Shown piece by piece: positions 5,055 through 10,350 of a stretch of DNA of 10,350 nt (positions are counted from its first letter, which is position 1; each line of letters begins with the position of its first letter). Both the position numbers and the translations under genes were made by a program. Location: NCBI GenBank assembly GCA_046462475.1, contig JBKGVB010000032.1, positions 1 through 10,350 on the forward strand. The letters run 5' to 3'. Below the pieces are notes generated by a model. That model saw nothing but the letters and a program-made list of their open reading frames with translations, did no database searches and had not been told where the DNA came from. This DNA comes from JASLCR01 sp046462475 (GTDB lineage: Bacteria; Patescibacteriota; Saccharimonadia; Saccharimonadales; Saccharimonadaceae).

Positions 5055-6041
5055 ATGGACGACCAAGCGAACGAACCGACTGATATTTTCCTGTGGGCAA
5101 ATCAAGTTGATGCAGACAAAAAAGATCTCGACATCGAGCTCTTCCTTTTCAATAAAAACTATACGCCGTACAGTATGCGTTTTTCCTCATCGCTCGACAA
5201 CAATATCCGCCTTCTATTTTTGTACGACATGGTAAACGATGTAAACCTTGGAGCTGGTACGGGGTTGAGCGTGCGTGATTATGAGCTTTCTGATGCAGAA
5301 GATAATGTCTTGCTGCGTACAGAGCTAGAAAAGGTAGAGAAAGCAACGACACTCATAAATCTGATTGAGACGCAGCGTACTGAGATCGAAGAATTCAATG
5401 AGGAAGACCACGAGTTTAAGCATATGAAAGGCATGCTGCTTCGTCTGACAAGGAAAGATGCGCCAGGCAAACCGTTTTATATTGCCAAAGCAATCCAGCA
5501 AACAAATAGCCTGAAAGGCTCGGTATCATGGGAGATAAATGGCGGTGCGGCTGAACCATTTAAGGCCGACATCGGTTTAAAGGTGCCGGGTGATAGTCAT
5601 GTGCTGATTGTCGATAAAGATATATTTATTTTCAATCAGCGCAAATTTGAGACGTTATTCCAGTACAACTACAAAAAACAGCTACTCGCGGATGCAAAAG
5701 TAGCTGAAATCGAAAAGCAATACAAACTTAGTTTCCCAGACGAAATGGACCTGCAGATGCTCGTGCGCGATCGCAAAAAGATCGTCAATAAACTCCAGAA
5801 GCTTGAAATCGGTGCCGTCCCACAAGAAAAGGTGATCGAGTATGCCGACGACATGCAGCTGGAGCTTATGACCGATGATAACGGTGCGATTATCATCATG
5901 GACGGCAATGATCTTGATACATTTGTAAATCTAATCAATGAAGACTACATTACCTCAGAGATCACCGGTAAGCGGTATGAGATCAAGAGTAAGAAACTAC
6001 TCGACGAACCGGATGGCGGCGAACCGCCACGCGGCATATAG
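5055..6041 (+). CDS. kwaB-like: KwaB-like protein (DUF4868), putative Kiwa anti-phage component
   Basis: This 328-aa soluble protein has a C-terminal region that matches DUF4868, the domain of KwaB. The recognisable core is HVLIVDKDIFIFNQRKFETL (182-201), then a helical stretch with KKIVNKLQKLEIGAV (241-255), then DLDTFVNLINEDYITSEITG and KRYEIKSKK (287-314), which is the typical end of the domain. The N-terminal 140 residues are mixed alpha/beta with a charged helix (about 86-125). In Kiwa, KwaB is the cytoplasmic partner of the membrane protein KwaA and limits phage DNA replication. Here the only adjacent membrane protein is the 118-aa gene downstream, so order and partner differ from the canonical kwaA-kwaB operon. 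The ATG at 5055 is chosen; a GTG at 5052 is possible. Confidence 0.78.
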   Translation: MDDQANEPTDIFLWANQVDADKKDLDIELFLFNKNYTPYSMRFSSSLDNNIRLLFLYDMVNDVNLGAGTGLSVRDYELSDAEDNVLLRTELEKVEKATTLINLIETQRTEIEEFNEEDHEFKHMKGMLLRLTRKDAPGKPFYIAKAIQQTNSLKGSVSWEINGGAAEPFKADIGLKVPGDSHVLIVDKDIFIFNQRKFETLFQYNYKKQLLADAKVAEIEKQYKLSFPDEMDLQMLVRDRKKIVNKLQKLEIGAVPQEKVIEYADDMQLELMTDDNGAIIIMDGNDLDTFVNLINEDYITSEITGKRYEIKSKKLLDEPDGGEPPRGI

Positions 6042-6045
6042 CTGA

Positions 6046-6051
6046 TATAAT
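6046..6051 (+). promoter_or_regulatory. -10 box of 118-aa membrane gene, leaderless arrangement
   Basis: TATAAT begins 5 bases after the stop of the KwaB-like gene and is followed by 7 bases and the ATG at 6059. No SD is visible before that ATG, so the gene may be made from its own leaderless transcript as well as by readthrough. Confidence 0.6.
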
Positions 6052-6058
6052 TTACGAC

Positions 6059-6415
6059 ATGGATTATTCGCTCATCATTGCGCTGCTGGCATTTTTTGGT
6101 GCTGTGCAATTATGTAACAAATTCAATGTAGGAGCGGTACTATGTTCGGCGGTCGCGGTTGGGATACCATTCCTTGTTTCCATAGTCTTAAAGTCAATTT
6201 ATCTTATCGGCTATAAAATGCCACTTCTAGAAAACCTATTTTCAGTAGCGGCGTTGATAAGCATCATATGCCAGTTTGCGGCCTCTGTGTTTATCTTTCG
6301 CAAGCTACAAAGCGAGGATGGTTACATCTCGTGGCTTGGCTGGGGTGTGGGTGGCGCAATTGTTGTGGTTGTACTGATTCCAACCGTGATTCGAGCTATC
6401 GAGCTTTCTTTTTGA
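6059..6415 (+). CDS. Small four-helix membrane protein, possible KwaA-like partner
   Basis: I do not recognise a family by sequence. The 118-aa protein has four hydrophobic segments: about 3-19, 24-50, 58-80 and 91-112, joined by short loops (GYKMPLLEN, RKLQSEDGY). It has almost no soluble domain and no signal peptide. The four-helix topology is what is described for KwaA, the membrane half of the Kiwa defence system, but the canonical protein is longer and is encoded before kwaB; here the gene follows the kwaB-like gene by 17 bases. The KwaA role is therefore an inference from position and topology only. Its last 20 bases overlap the end of the convergent helicase gene. Confidence 0.75.
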   Translation: MDYSLIIALLAFFGAVQLCNKFNVGAVLCSAVAVGIPFLVSIVLKSIYLIGYKMPLLENLFSVAALISIICQFAASVFIFRKLQSEDGYISWLGWGVGGAIVVVVLIPTVIRAIELSF

Positions 6416-7610
6416 TAAAAGTAAGCGCTGTTCCTTGTTTGCCACCGCGACCAGTTCGGCCGATACGGTGGACGTAGTCATCATAACTCTGCGGAGTGTC
6501 GAAATTGATCACGTGTGACACGTTCGGAATATCAAGCCCGCGAGCGGCAACGTCGGTTGCGACGAGGACATTTGCTTCATTGGCAGCGAATGCGCGAAGT
6601 GCACGTGTGCGTTGGCCTTGTGATTTATTTCCGTGAATTGCGTTTGAGGCGATGCCTTGTTTTTCGAGCATATCCGACAAGCGCTGCACGCCAAACTTAG
6701 TTTCGCCAAAGACGATCACTTTTTCAAATTCACGCTGGTTAAGCATTTCTACTAAAAGTTCCTTTTTATGTGCATCATCATCAAATGAGACGATATCTTG
6801 GTAGATGTGCTCGTTTGTTTCATTTACTTTTACTGATACAACTTCAGGATTGTGCATGAAATCTTGCGTGATTGTTTTTACTGCGTCACTCATAGTTGCA
6901 CTGAAACAAAGCGTTTGGCGACCCTCAACAGGAAGCTGGCTGGCAATTGCACGAATGTCGTTTACAAATCCCATGTCGAGCATGCGATCTGCTTCGTCGA
7001 GCACTAAAGTATCCATGCTATCCGTGCGAATCATGCCACGATTCAAGAGGTCTTTTAGTCGACCAGGCGTACCGATGATAATATGCGGTCCGCGCTTTAG
7101 CTGCCGTATTTGCCCGTTGATATTAACGCCACCAACACAGGTCGCAGAGTAAAGCTTCATGCCAGTCGAGAACTTTTTAAATTCGGCATCAATCTGCTGT
7201 GCCAGTTCACGGGTTGGTGCCATGATGAGCACAGAGCTTACGGCGCGGTTGCTTGCAAGCTTATGCAAGATAGGCAGCAAGAACGCAGCCGTCTTGCCGG
7301 TACCAGTATTCGCGAGACCGATCACATCTTTTCCTTCAAGCGCGAGAGGGATTGTCTGGTCTTGAATTGCGCTTGGTGCTGTAAATCCAGCTGCTACAAG
7401 GTTCTTATATAGCAAAGCATTCAGGCCAAAGTCCTCGAATGTATGCATGATTTCATACTGAGGCTTGGTGTCTTTTTCAAGGACCGTCTTATTGATAAAA
7501 CGGCTTGGATTAATATCTTGCTTCTTACGAGCGCCTCGTTTTGGGCCGCCGAAGCGTTGGTTTGGTCGGTTATTTCGCCCACCAAAAGAGCGTGTGTTTT
7601 TATACGTCAT
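6396..7610 (-). CDS. DEAD-box ATP-dependent RNA helicase (RhlE-like)
   Basis: This 404-aa protein is an RNA-unwinding ATPase of helicase superfamily 2. All core motifs are present: Q motif (FEDFGLNALL to AIQDQT, about 58-86), Walker A ANTGTGKT (100-107), PTRELAQQ (132-139), TPGRL (181-185), DEAD (205-208), SAT (237-239), ATDVAARGLDI (351-361) and HRIGRTGR (381-388). The N-terminus (1-55) is an Arg/Gly/Asn-rich basic tail that could hold RNA, followed by a short linker. The C-terminal tail after motif VI is very short, ending FIKKKAR, so the RNA-binding tail is at the front instead of the back. It starts with an SD (GAAAGG, 5 bases before the ATG) after a leader of about 97 bases. A role in ribosome assembly or cold adaptation is likely from family knowledge. 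Confidence 0.96.
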   Translation of the reverse strand: MTYKNTRSFGGRNNRPNQRFGGPKRGARKKQDINPSRFINKTVLEKDTKPQYEIMHTFEDFGLNALLYKNLVAAGFTAPSAIQDQTIPLALEGKDVIGLANTGTGKTAAFLLPILHKLASNRAVSSVLIMAPTRELAQQIDAEFKKFSTGMKLYSATCVGGVNINGQIRQLKRGPHIIIGTPGRLKDLLNRGMIRTDSMDTLVLDEADRMLDMGFVNDIRAIASQLPVEGRQTLCFSATMSDAVKTITQDFMHNPEVVSVKVNETNEHIYQDIVSFDDDAHKKELLVEMLNQREFEKVIVFGETKFGVQRLSDMLEKQGIASNAIHGNKSQGQRTRALRAFAANEANVLVATDVAARGLDIPNVSHVINFDTPQSYDDYVHRIGRTGRGGKQGTALTFIKKKAR

Positions 7611-7621
7611 GAATACCTTTC

Positions 7622-7640
7622 ATTCATCAGTATGATGAAT
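7622..7640 (-). promoter_or_regulatory. Leader hairpin adjoining the helicase SD
   Basis: ATTCATCA-GTA-TGATGAAT is a perfect 8-bp inverted repeat with a 3-base spacer. On the minus strand it ends directly against the SD (7616-7621). As RNA it could affect ribosome access; as DNA it could equally be a repressor site. Confidence 0.55.
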
Positions 7641-7713
7641 CGCCGGTACTAGAAGGGGGCACTCATCCGAATTTTATGTATTTTTGTAGAAAGAGATACG
7701 TAAAACTTTATTT

Positions 7714-7742
7714 ATATTAGCATAAGAGATAATTTTTGTAAA
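7714..7742 (-). promoter_or_regulatory. Promoter of DEAD-box helicase gene
   Basis: On the minus strand TTTACA (7737-7742), a 17-base spacer and TAATAT (7714-7719) form a good sigma70-type promoter, with an extended -10 (TGC just before TAATAT). Initiation would be near 7707, giving a leader of about 97 bases before the ATG at 7610. The leader holds a C-rich stretch (GCCCCCTTC on the minus strand, at 7654-7662) and the SD-adjacent hairpin. Confidence 0.72.
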
Positions 7743-7783
7743 GAGTATTATTAGCGCCCTAAAGAAAGATTATTTAATTCATG

Positions 7784-7789
7784 TATACT
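7784..7789 (+). promoter_or_regulatory. -10 box of P-loop kinase gene, leaderless arrangement
   Basis: TATACT is followed by 8 bases and the ATG at 7798. There is no SD and no good -35. The surrounding sequence resembles that before the doxX-like gene (both read TGTATACTA). Confidence 0.5.
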
Positions 7790-7797
7790 ATAGCCAT

Positions 7798-8424
7798 ATG
7801 CAAAAAGTTCCCACTGCACTAACGCCCCAAGATAAAGTCCTTTTAGATGAATACCTTGCAACGATACGTATAGAGCCGAATAATACACCCCATCTTTTTG
7901 CGATAGGATTTGTAGGGCTACCGGGCACAGGTAAGTCGACTTTGGCAGATATGATTGGTAGAGACTTAAGGCTCCCCGTTAATAGAAGTGATCAAATTCG
8001 TAGGTTCTTAAATCAAAAAGGCTTTCCGGGGGCGAGCCCTCGGCAGGATATCATGGCCGCCTTGGCTGAAGAGCGCACCTTATATTTTTATGCACACAAT
8101 ACCAGTGTCGTTATTGATGCAAACTTCACAGAATATGCCGCAAACTCGTATGCTAATGCACAGAAGCACGGAGCGTCATTGCTCCTTATTCGCACCATCT
8201 GTCCTGATGATGTCGCGATCGAAAGATTAAGAATGCGTCGTGCGTCGGGAAATAGTAGCGACTCTGCCGCAACCGAAGATCAGTTTGATGAGATTAAACA
8301 AAGAGTAGCAGGATTTCCAGAAGTAGGACATGTATATTACGAGGTAGACACTACTACAGACGTCGGATCTCAGCTGGCTGGTCTTTATGAAAAAATGAGA
8401 GAAGACGGATATATTACTATATGA
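7798..8424 (+). CDS. P-loop kinase-like ATPase (AAA_33 type)
   Basis: This 208-aa protein has a Walker A GLPGTGKST (40-48), SDQIRR (64-69) as the substrate-side loop, a Walker-B-like VVIDANFTE (104-112), and an arginine-rich lid IERLRMRRASGN (141-152). This is the layout of AAA_33-type small-molecule or nucleic-acid kinases (relatives of gluconate kinase, polynucleotide kinase and zeta-toxin-like proteins). It probably phosphorylates a small molecule, sugar or nucleic-acid end; the substrate cannot be read from sequence. It diverges from the helicase gene and converges on the GC-rich gene, with an imperfect hairpin between. The start is fixed by a TATACT box 8 bases before the ATG and no SD. 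Confidence 0.88.
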   Translation: MQKVPTALTPQDKVLLDEYLATIRIEPNNTPHLFAIGFVGLPGTGKSTLADMIGRDLRLPVNRSDQIRRFLNQKGFPGASPRQDIMAALAEERTLYFYAHNTSVVIDANFTEYAANSYANAQKHGASLLLIRTICPDDVAIERLRMRRASGNSSDSAATEDQFDEIKQRVAGFPEVGHVYYEVDTTTDVGSQLAGLYEKMREDGYITI

Positions 8425-8425
8425 A

Positions 8426-8477
8426 AATGCCCCCTCCAGGACACTTTCATATAAGAAAATGTCCGGAAGGGGACTTT
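8426..8477. terminator. Imperfect long hairpin between convergent genes (bidirectional terminator)
   Basis: Arms 8426-8448 and 8455-8477 face each other around a 6-base AT loop; about 18 of 23 positions pair, including a run CCCCT/AGGGG. It starts 1 base after the kinase stop and ends 13 bases before the stop of the GC-rich gene. There are short T runs at the base of the stem on both strands, so it could end transcription in both directions. Confidence 0.65.
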
Positions 8478-8490
8478 GAGAGGCTTGGTC

Positions 8491-9000
8491 TCAGGCCGGC
8501 TGCAATCTGCGTAGCGCCTCGAGGCACTTCGTCCGAAGCCGTTCGCTGCCCGTGGGGTCGCTGACCCTGAAGGCGCCGTACCTTGTGGTATTGTGCGGCA
8601 CGCCCGGTCCTCCCGTTGACTTCAGGAAGACGTCGATGGTGCCATCGATGAGCGCCGTCATCGCCTGCTCGGGTGTCCAGGTGTAGAACAGGTGGTCAGC
8701 AGGATTGCGGACCTCTTCGAGCATGTTCAGAAGCCGCCAGAACCGCGCTTCTTCGGCGTAATCGGCGAACGGCATGAGCTCCATCCCGAACTGTCGGCGG
8801 AAGACATTTCCGCGAGAAACCAGGCTGATGTGGCGATGCGTGTTATCTGCGTTGATGCCGTAGAAGCTGACGCCACCCTCGTAAGGTTCGGTGCTCATGT
8901 CGAGGACACGAGCCCTGGGTGACCAGCGAATGACGTAGCCGATGAGTCCGTTTACGGATACGGCATCTCCGGGGTAAAACTCTTCCATTGAGTTGTTCAC
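8491..9000 (-). CDS. Unrecognised GC-rich 169-aa protein
   Basis: I do not recognise this protein. It starts at a GTG preceded by GGGAGG (4 bases spacing). Residues 8-35 (YPGDAVSVNGLIGYVIRW and on) look like a small KOW/SH3-type beta barrel; the rest is mixed, with a helical end (SERLRTKCLEALRRLQ). It is soluble, with no signal peptide. Base composition stands out: by hand count 68% GC at 8521-8580 and 60% at 8581-8640, against 38-45% in sampled lines of neighbouring genes, with many G/C third positions. It forms a self-contained unit with its own strong promoter (9069-9097), leader hairpin and terminator, suggesting transfer or a specialised cassette. An open frame on the other strand is a by-product of the GC-rich codons. 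Confidence 0.72.
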   Translation of the reverse strand: MNNSMEEFYPGDAVSVNGLIGYVIRWSPRARVLDMSTEPYEGGVSFYGINADNTHRHISLVSRGNVFRRQFGMELMPFADYAEEARFWRLLNMLEEVRNPADHLFYTWTPEQAMTALIDGTIDVFLKSTGGPGVPHNTTRYGAFRVSDPTGSERLRTKCLEALRRLQPA

Positions 9001-9022
9001 GAAACCTCCCTGTAGATGTGCG

Positions 9023-9040
9023 AGAGCTAAAGGCAGCTCT
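9023..9040 (-). promoter_or_regulatory. Leader hairpin of GC-rich gene
   Basis: AGAGCT (9023-9028), a 6-base loop and AGCTCT (9035-9040) form a 6-bp stem in the roughly 62-base leader, upstream of the SD. A regulatory or stability role is possible. Confidence 0.4.
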
Positions 9041-9068
9041 TGGGTCCTATCAGAAGACTGATTACTCT

Positions 9069-9097
9069 ATATTAGCATAAATATTATAAAATGTCAA
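9069..9097 (-). promoter_or_regulatory. Strong sigma70-type promoter of GC-rich gene
   Basis: On the minus strand consensus TTGACA (9092-9097), a 17-base spacer and TAATAT (9069-9074) with an extended TGC just before it. It is the best promoter in the window and shares TTATGCTAATATA with the helicase promoter. Initiation is expected near 9062. Confidence 0.78.
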
Positions 9098-9119
9098 TCT
9101 CCTACGGGGTATTGCGATA

Positions 9120-9145
9120 TAAAAAAGACTTCTACTATGAAGTCT
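9120..9145 (-). terminator. Rho-independent terminator of Nudix gene
   Basis: On the minus strand AGACTTC, a 6-base loop and GAAGTCT form a 7-bp stem followed directly by a run of T (9121-9126). It lies about 44 bases after the Nudix stop codon. Confidence 0.78.
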
Positions 9146-9188
9146 CTGTGGGCATATTTTGGTACGGCACTCTATGTGAAGTTGGAAT

Positions 9189-9650
9189 CTATCCACTGCA
9201 TCTAGCTGCCAGTTGTGAATATTCATAGACCTTCTGCTCGGTATCATTTTCTGAGTTTTTTAAATCTTCGGGGTTAATGAAAAGTATCTCATCAGCATCT
9301 TCGCCAGGCTCAAATGACATGCTGTCGGGCTTAACGACAAAAACCATACGTACCTGCCATACCTGAGCATGTTCTAAGAATGAAGGATTTTCTACCGCTA
9401 CAATCTGGTAAGTAAAATCACCAGTTAAGTGTACCTCCTCCAAAAGTTCACGGGCTATGGCGTCCTTTATGTTTTCCTGATGGTCCATGCCTCCACCAGG
9501 CAAATCCCACCAAGTTCTTCCCGATTCTTTGACAACAAGAATATTACCTTCATGATCACGCACCAGACTTTTCATGGAGATGCGAAATAAGTAATCGTTC
9601 TTACGATTCATGTGCTCTTGGTCAATAACTCCATGGGCATTTTTAAGCAT
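9189..9650 (-). CDS. Nudix hydrolase
   Basis: This 153-aa protein is a single Nudix domain that cleaves a nucleoside-diphosphate-linked substrate. The Nudix box runs from Gly53 to Leu75: GGMDHQE, seven residues, RELLEEVHL. The final small residue of the consensus is His74 instead of Gly, while the metal-binding REL-EE core is intact. WWDLPGGG just before the box is typical. The substrate is not predictable. The ATG at 9650 is chosen because GAG-TATAAT (-10 at 9658-9663) lies 7 bases before it with no SD; a second Met (codon 14) would give a shorter protein. It is followed by a clear terminator, and the 2H phosphoesterase upstream is 85 bases away on the same strand. Confidence 0.9.
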   Translation of the reverse strand: MLKNAHGVIDQEHMNRKNDYLFRISMKSLVRDHEGNILVVKESGRTWWDLPGGGMDHQENIKDAIARELLEEVHLTGDFTYQIVAVENPSFLEHAQVWQVRMVFVVKPDSMSFEPGEDADEILFINPEDLKNSENDTEQKVYEYSQLAARCSG

Positions 9651-9657
9651 ATAGATA

Positions 9658-9663
9658 ATTATA
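9658..9663 (-). promoter_or_regulatory. -10 box of Nudix gene, leaderless arrangement
   Basis: On the minus strand GAG-TATAAT, then 7 bases, then the ATG at 9650. It has the same GAG prefix as the crp and DUF4342 promoters. No SD or -35 is visible. Confidence 0.65.
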
Positions 9664-9735
9664 CTCTAAGCACGAAATATCGAGCGGCTGTAGGGTATGT
9701 TGACGCTGTTGTGAGTGGACTATACGAGGCAAGGA

Positions 9736-10230
9736 TTAGGTTTTTGAGAACTGAATAGTTTTGGTTATTTTGCGCATAAGACCATCACCATTCGGGAGCA
9801 AGTCTATGAGAGATATTGATTTTGCAAATACTTTTTCACCTGAATGTAATCGGCCACTTTTCTGGTAGGTACTATGAGGTATATAGCCATTTCCTTCATG
9901 GCGGGGTGTGTTAAAAATCACGCCCCTCTTTAATAACTCATTATGAATTAACTCATATAGTTCCATTAATTCTGGCGTTTGAAGGATTTTCATCACGGCA
10001 ATATCCTTATTGTCGCCAAATAACGCTTCTTCATCGGCAATCATTTCAAATGGGTTCATTGTTGCAGTAAGTTTTTGTAGCATTTCTATTAATTCAGCGC
10101 CGCTATATTTTGTTGCGAAAACTCCAGCGAGCGTGACGTGTAATGGAAAATCTGTAAAATAAAATTCAGAACCATCCACGTGATTTTCTAAAAGTATAAT
10201 GATTGCCCATTTTTGAGTAAACTTTTCCAT
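9736..10230 (-). CDS. 2H phosphoesterase (2'-5' RNA ligase / LigT-like)
   Basis: This 164-aa protein has the two H-x-T/S motifs that define the 2H phosphoesterase superfamily: His31-Val-Thr33 in FPLHVTLAG and His119-Ser-Thr121 in YIPHSTYQ, about 88 residues apart, as expected for the two lobes of the fold. Such enzymes hydrolyse or form 2',3'-cyclic or 2'-5' phosphodiester links in RNA ends or nucleotides. The precise substrate is unknown. It begins MEKFTQKWAIIILL. The start is fixed by TATGAT-N6-ATG with no SD. It lies between the terminator of the upstream tRNA gene and the Nudix gene, each with its own promoter signal. Confidence 0.87.
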   Translation of the reverse strand: MEKFTQKWAIIILLENHVDGSEFYFTDFPLHVTLAGVFATKYSGAELIEMLQKLTATMNPFEMIADEEALFGDNKDIAVMKILQTPELMELYELIHNELLKRGVIFNTPRHEGNGYIPHSTYQKSGRLHSGEKVFAKSISLIDLLPNGDGLMRKITKTIQFSKT

Positions 10231-10236
10231 ACTTCA

Positions 10237-10242
10237 ATCATA
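10237..10242 (-). promoter_or_regulatory. -10 box of 2H phosphoesterase gene, leaderless arrangement
   Basis: On the minus strand TATGAT is followed by 6 bases and the ATG at 10230. The upstream zone is the T-rich tail of the tRNA terminator; no -35 is seen. Confidence 0.5.
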
Positions 10243-10272
10243 ACAAACAAAACCACTTCATATCGAAGCGGT
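10240..10272 (-). terminator. Rho-independent terminator of tRNA-Arg
   Basis: On the minus strand ACCGCTTC, loop GATAT, GAAGTGGT form an 8-bp stem (one G-U) followed by TTTGTTTG. It lies 15 bases after the tRNA CCA end. Confidence 0.75.
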
Positions 10273-10287
10273 AAAGCAAAACTATTT

Positions 10288-10350
10288 TGGTACCCCGGGC
10301 TGGGTTCGAACCAGCGACCTTAGGCTTAGAAGTCCTCTGCTCTATCCAGC
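10288..10350 (-). tRNA. tRNA-Arg (UCU), 5' end outside the window
   Basis: Read on the minus strand, 63 bases of a tRNA are present: D-arm GCTGGATAGAGC, anticodon loop CTTCTAA (anticodon UCU, arginine AGA codons), T-arm GCTGG-TTCGAAC-CCAGC, acceptor 3' strand CCGGGGT, discriminator A and an encoded CCA. About 14 bases of the 5' side lie beyond 10350. The anticodon stem is weak: only three inner pairs are Watson-Crick (28-42, 29-41, 30-40), with A31-G39 and G27-A43 opposed. This could be a real feature of this lineage or a sequencing artefact. A terminator follows at 10240-10272. Confidence 0.88.

Noticed and set aside
6039..8424. UGA recoded as glycine (as in Gracilibacteria/Absconditabacteria)
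   Set aside because: Genes here end at TGA in sensible places (6413-6415, 8422-8424, 8491-8493), and no reading frame needs in-frame TGA.
8692..8922. Plus-strand frame inside the GC-rich gene
   Set aside because: GC-rich codons suppress stops in other frames; it has no SD or motif, whereas the minus-strand gene has promoter, SD and terminator.
1..10350. CRISPR array, insertion sequence or transposase
   Set aside because: No regularly spaced repeats, no transposase-like protein and no terminal inverted repeats with target duplications were seen.

Overview
The window looks like chromosomal DNA from a Candidatus Saccharibacteria (TM7, Patescibacteria/CPR) relative. This rests on the short, densely packed genes, mid-range GC, the style of the DEAD-box helicase and DUF4342 proteins, a KGG stress protein, and TGA used as an ordinary stop. 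The phylum call is an inference from general knowledge (about 0.6), not from a search.

Layout. 1-699 (minus): an ArsR-type repressor followed by a luciferase-like flavin oxidoreductase cut by the window edge; a DoxX-like membrane protein diverges from them across a shared AT-rich operator. 1189-3157 (minus): a stress-type operon of five Shine-Dalgarno-led genes, in transcription order KGG protein, an 82-aa orphan, a coiled-coil peptide, an aldo/keto reductase and a DUF2267 protein. A divergent Crp/Fnr-family regulator (3367-4029) is separated from it by a 209-bp region carrying a Crp-type palindrome. 4026-4970: a Pr6Pr-type membrane protein and a DUF4342 protein fired from back-to-back promoters. 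5055-6415: a KwaB-like (DUF4868) protein followed by a 118-aa four-helix membrane protein, a possible non-canonical Kiwa anti-phage pair and the most interesting locus here. 6396-7610 (minus): a DEAD-box RNA helicase with a long structured 5' leader. 7798-8424: a P-loop kinase. 8491-9000 (minus): a strikingly GC-rich unknown gene with its own strong promoter, leader hairpin and terminator. 9189-10230 (minus): a Nudix hydrolase and a 2H phosphoesterase. 10288 to the end (minus): a partial tRNA-Arg(UCU).

Expression signals fall into two classes. Single or first genes often have a -10 box placed 6-8 bases before the start codon with no SD and no visible -35, which predicts leaderless mRNAs. Operon-internal genes, the helicase and the GC-rich gene have good SD sequences, and the last two share a near-identical strong sigma70-type promoter. 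Inferred regulation is ArsR acting on its own operon and on doxX, and the Crp/Fnr protein acting on the stress operon and/or itself.
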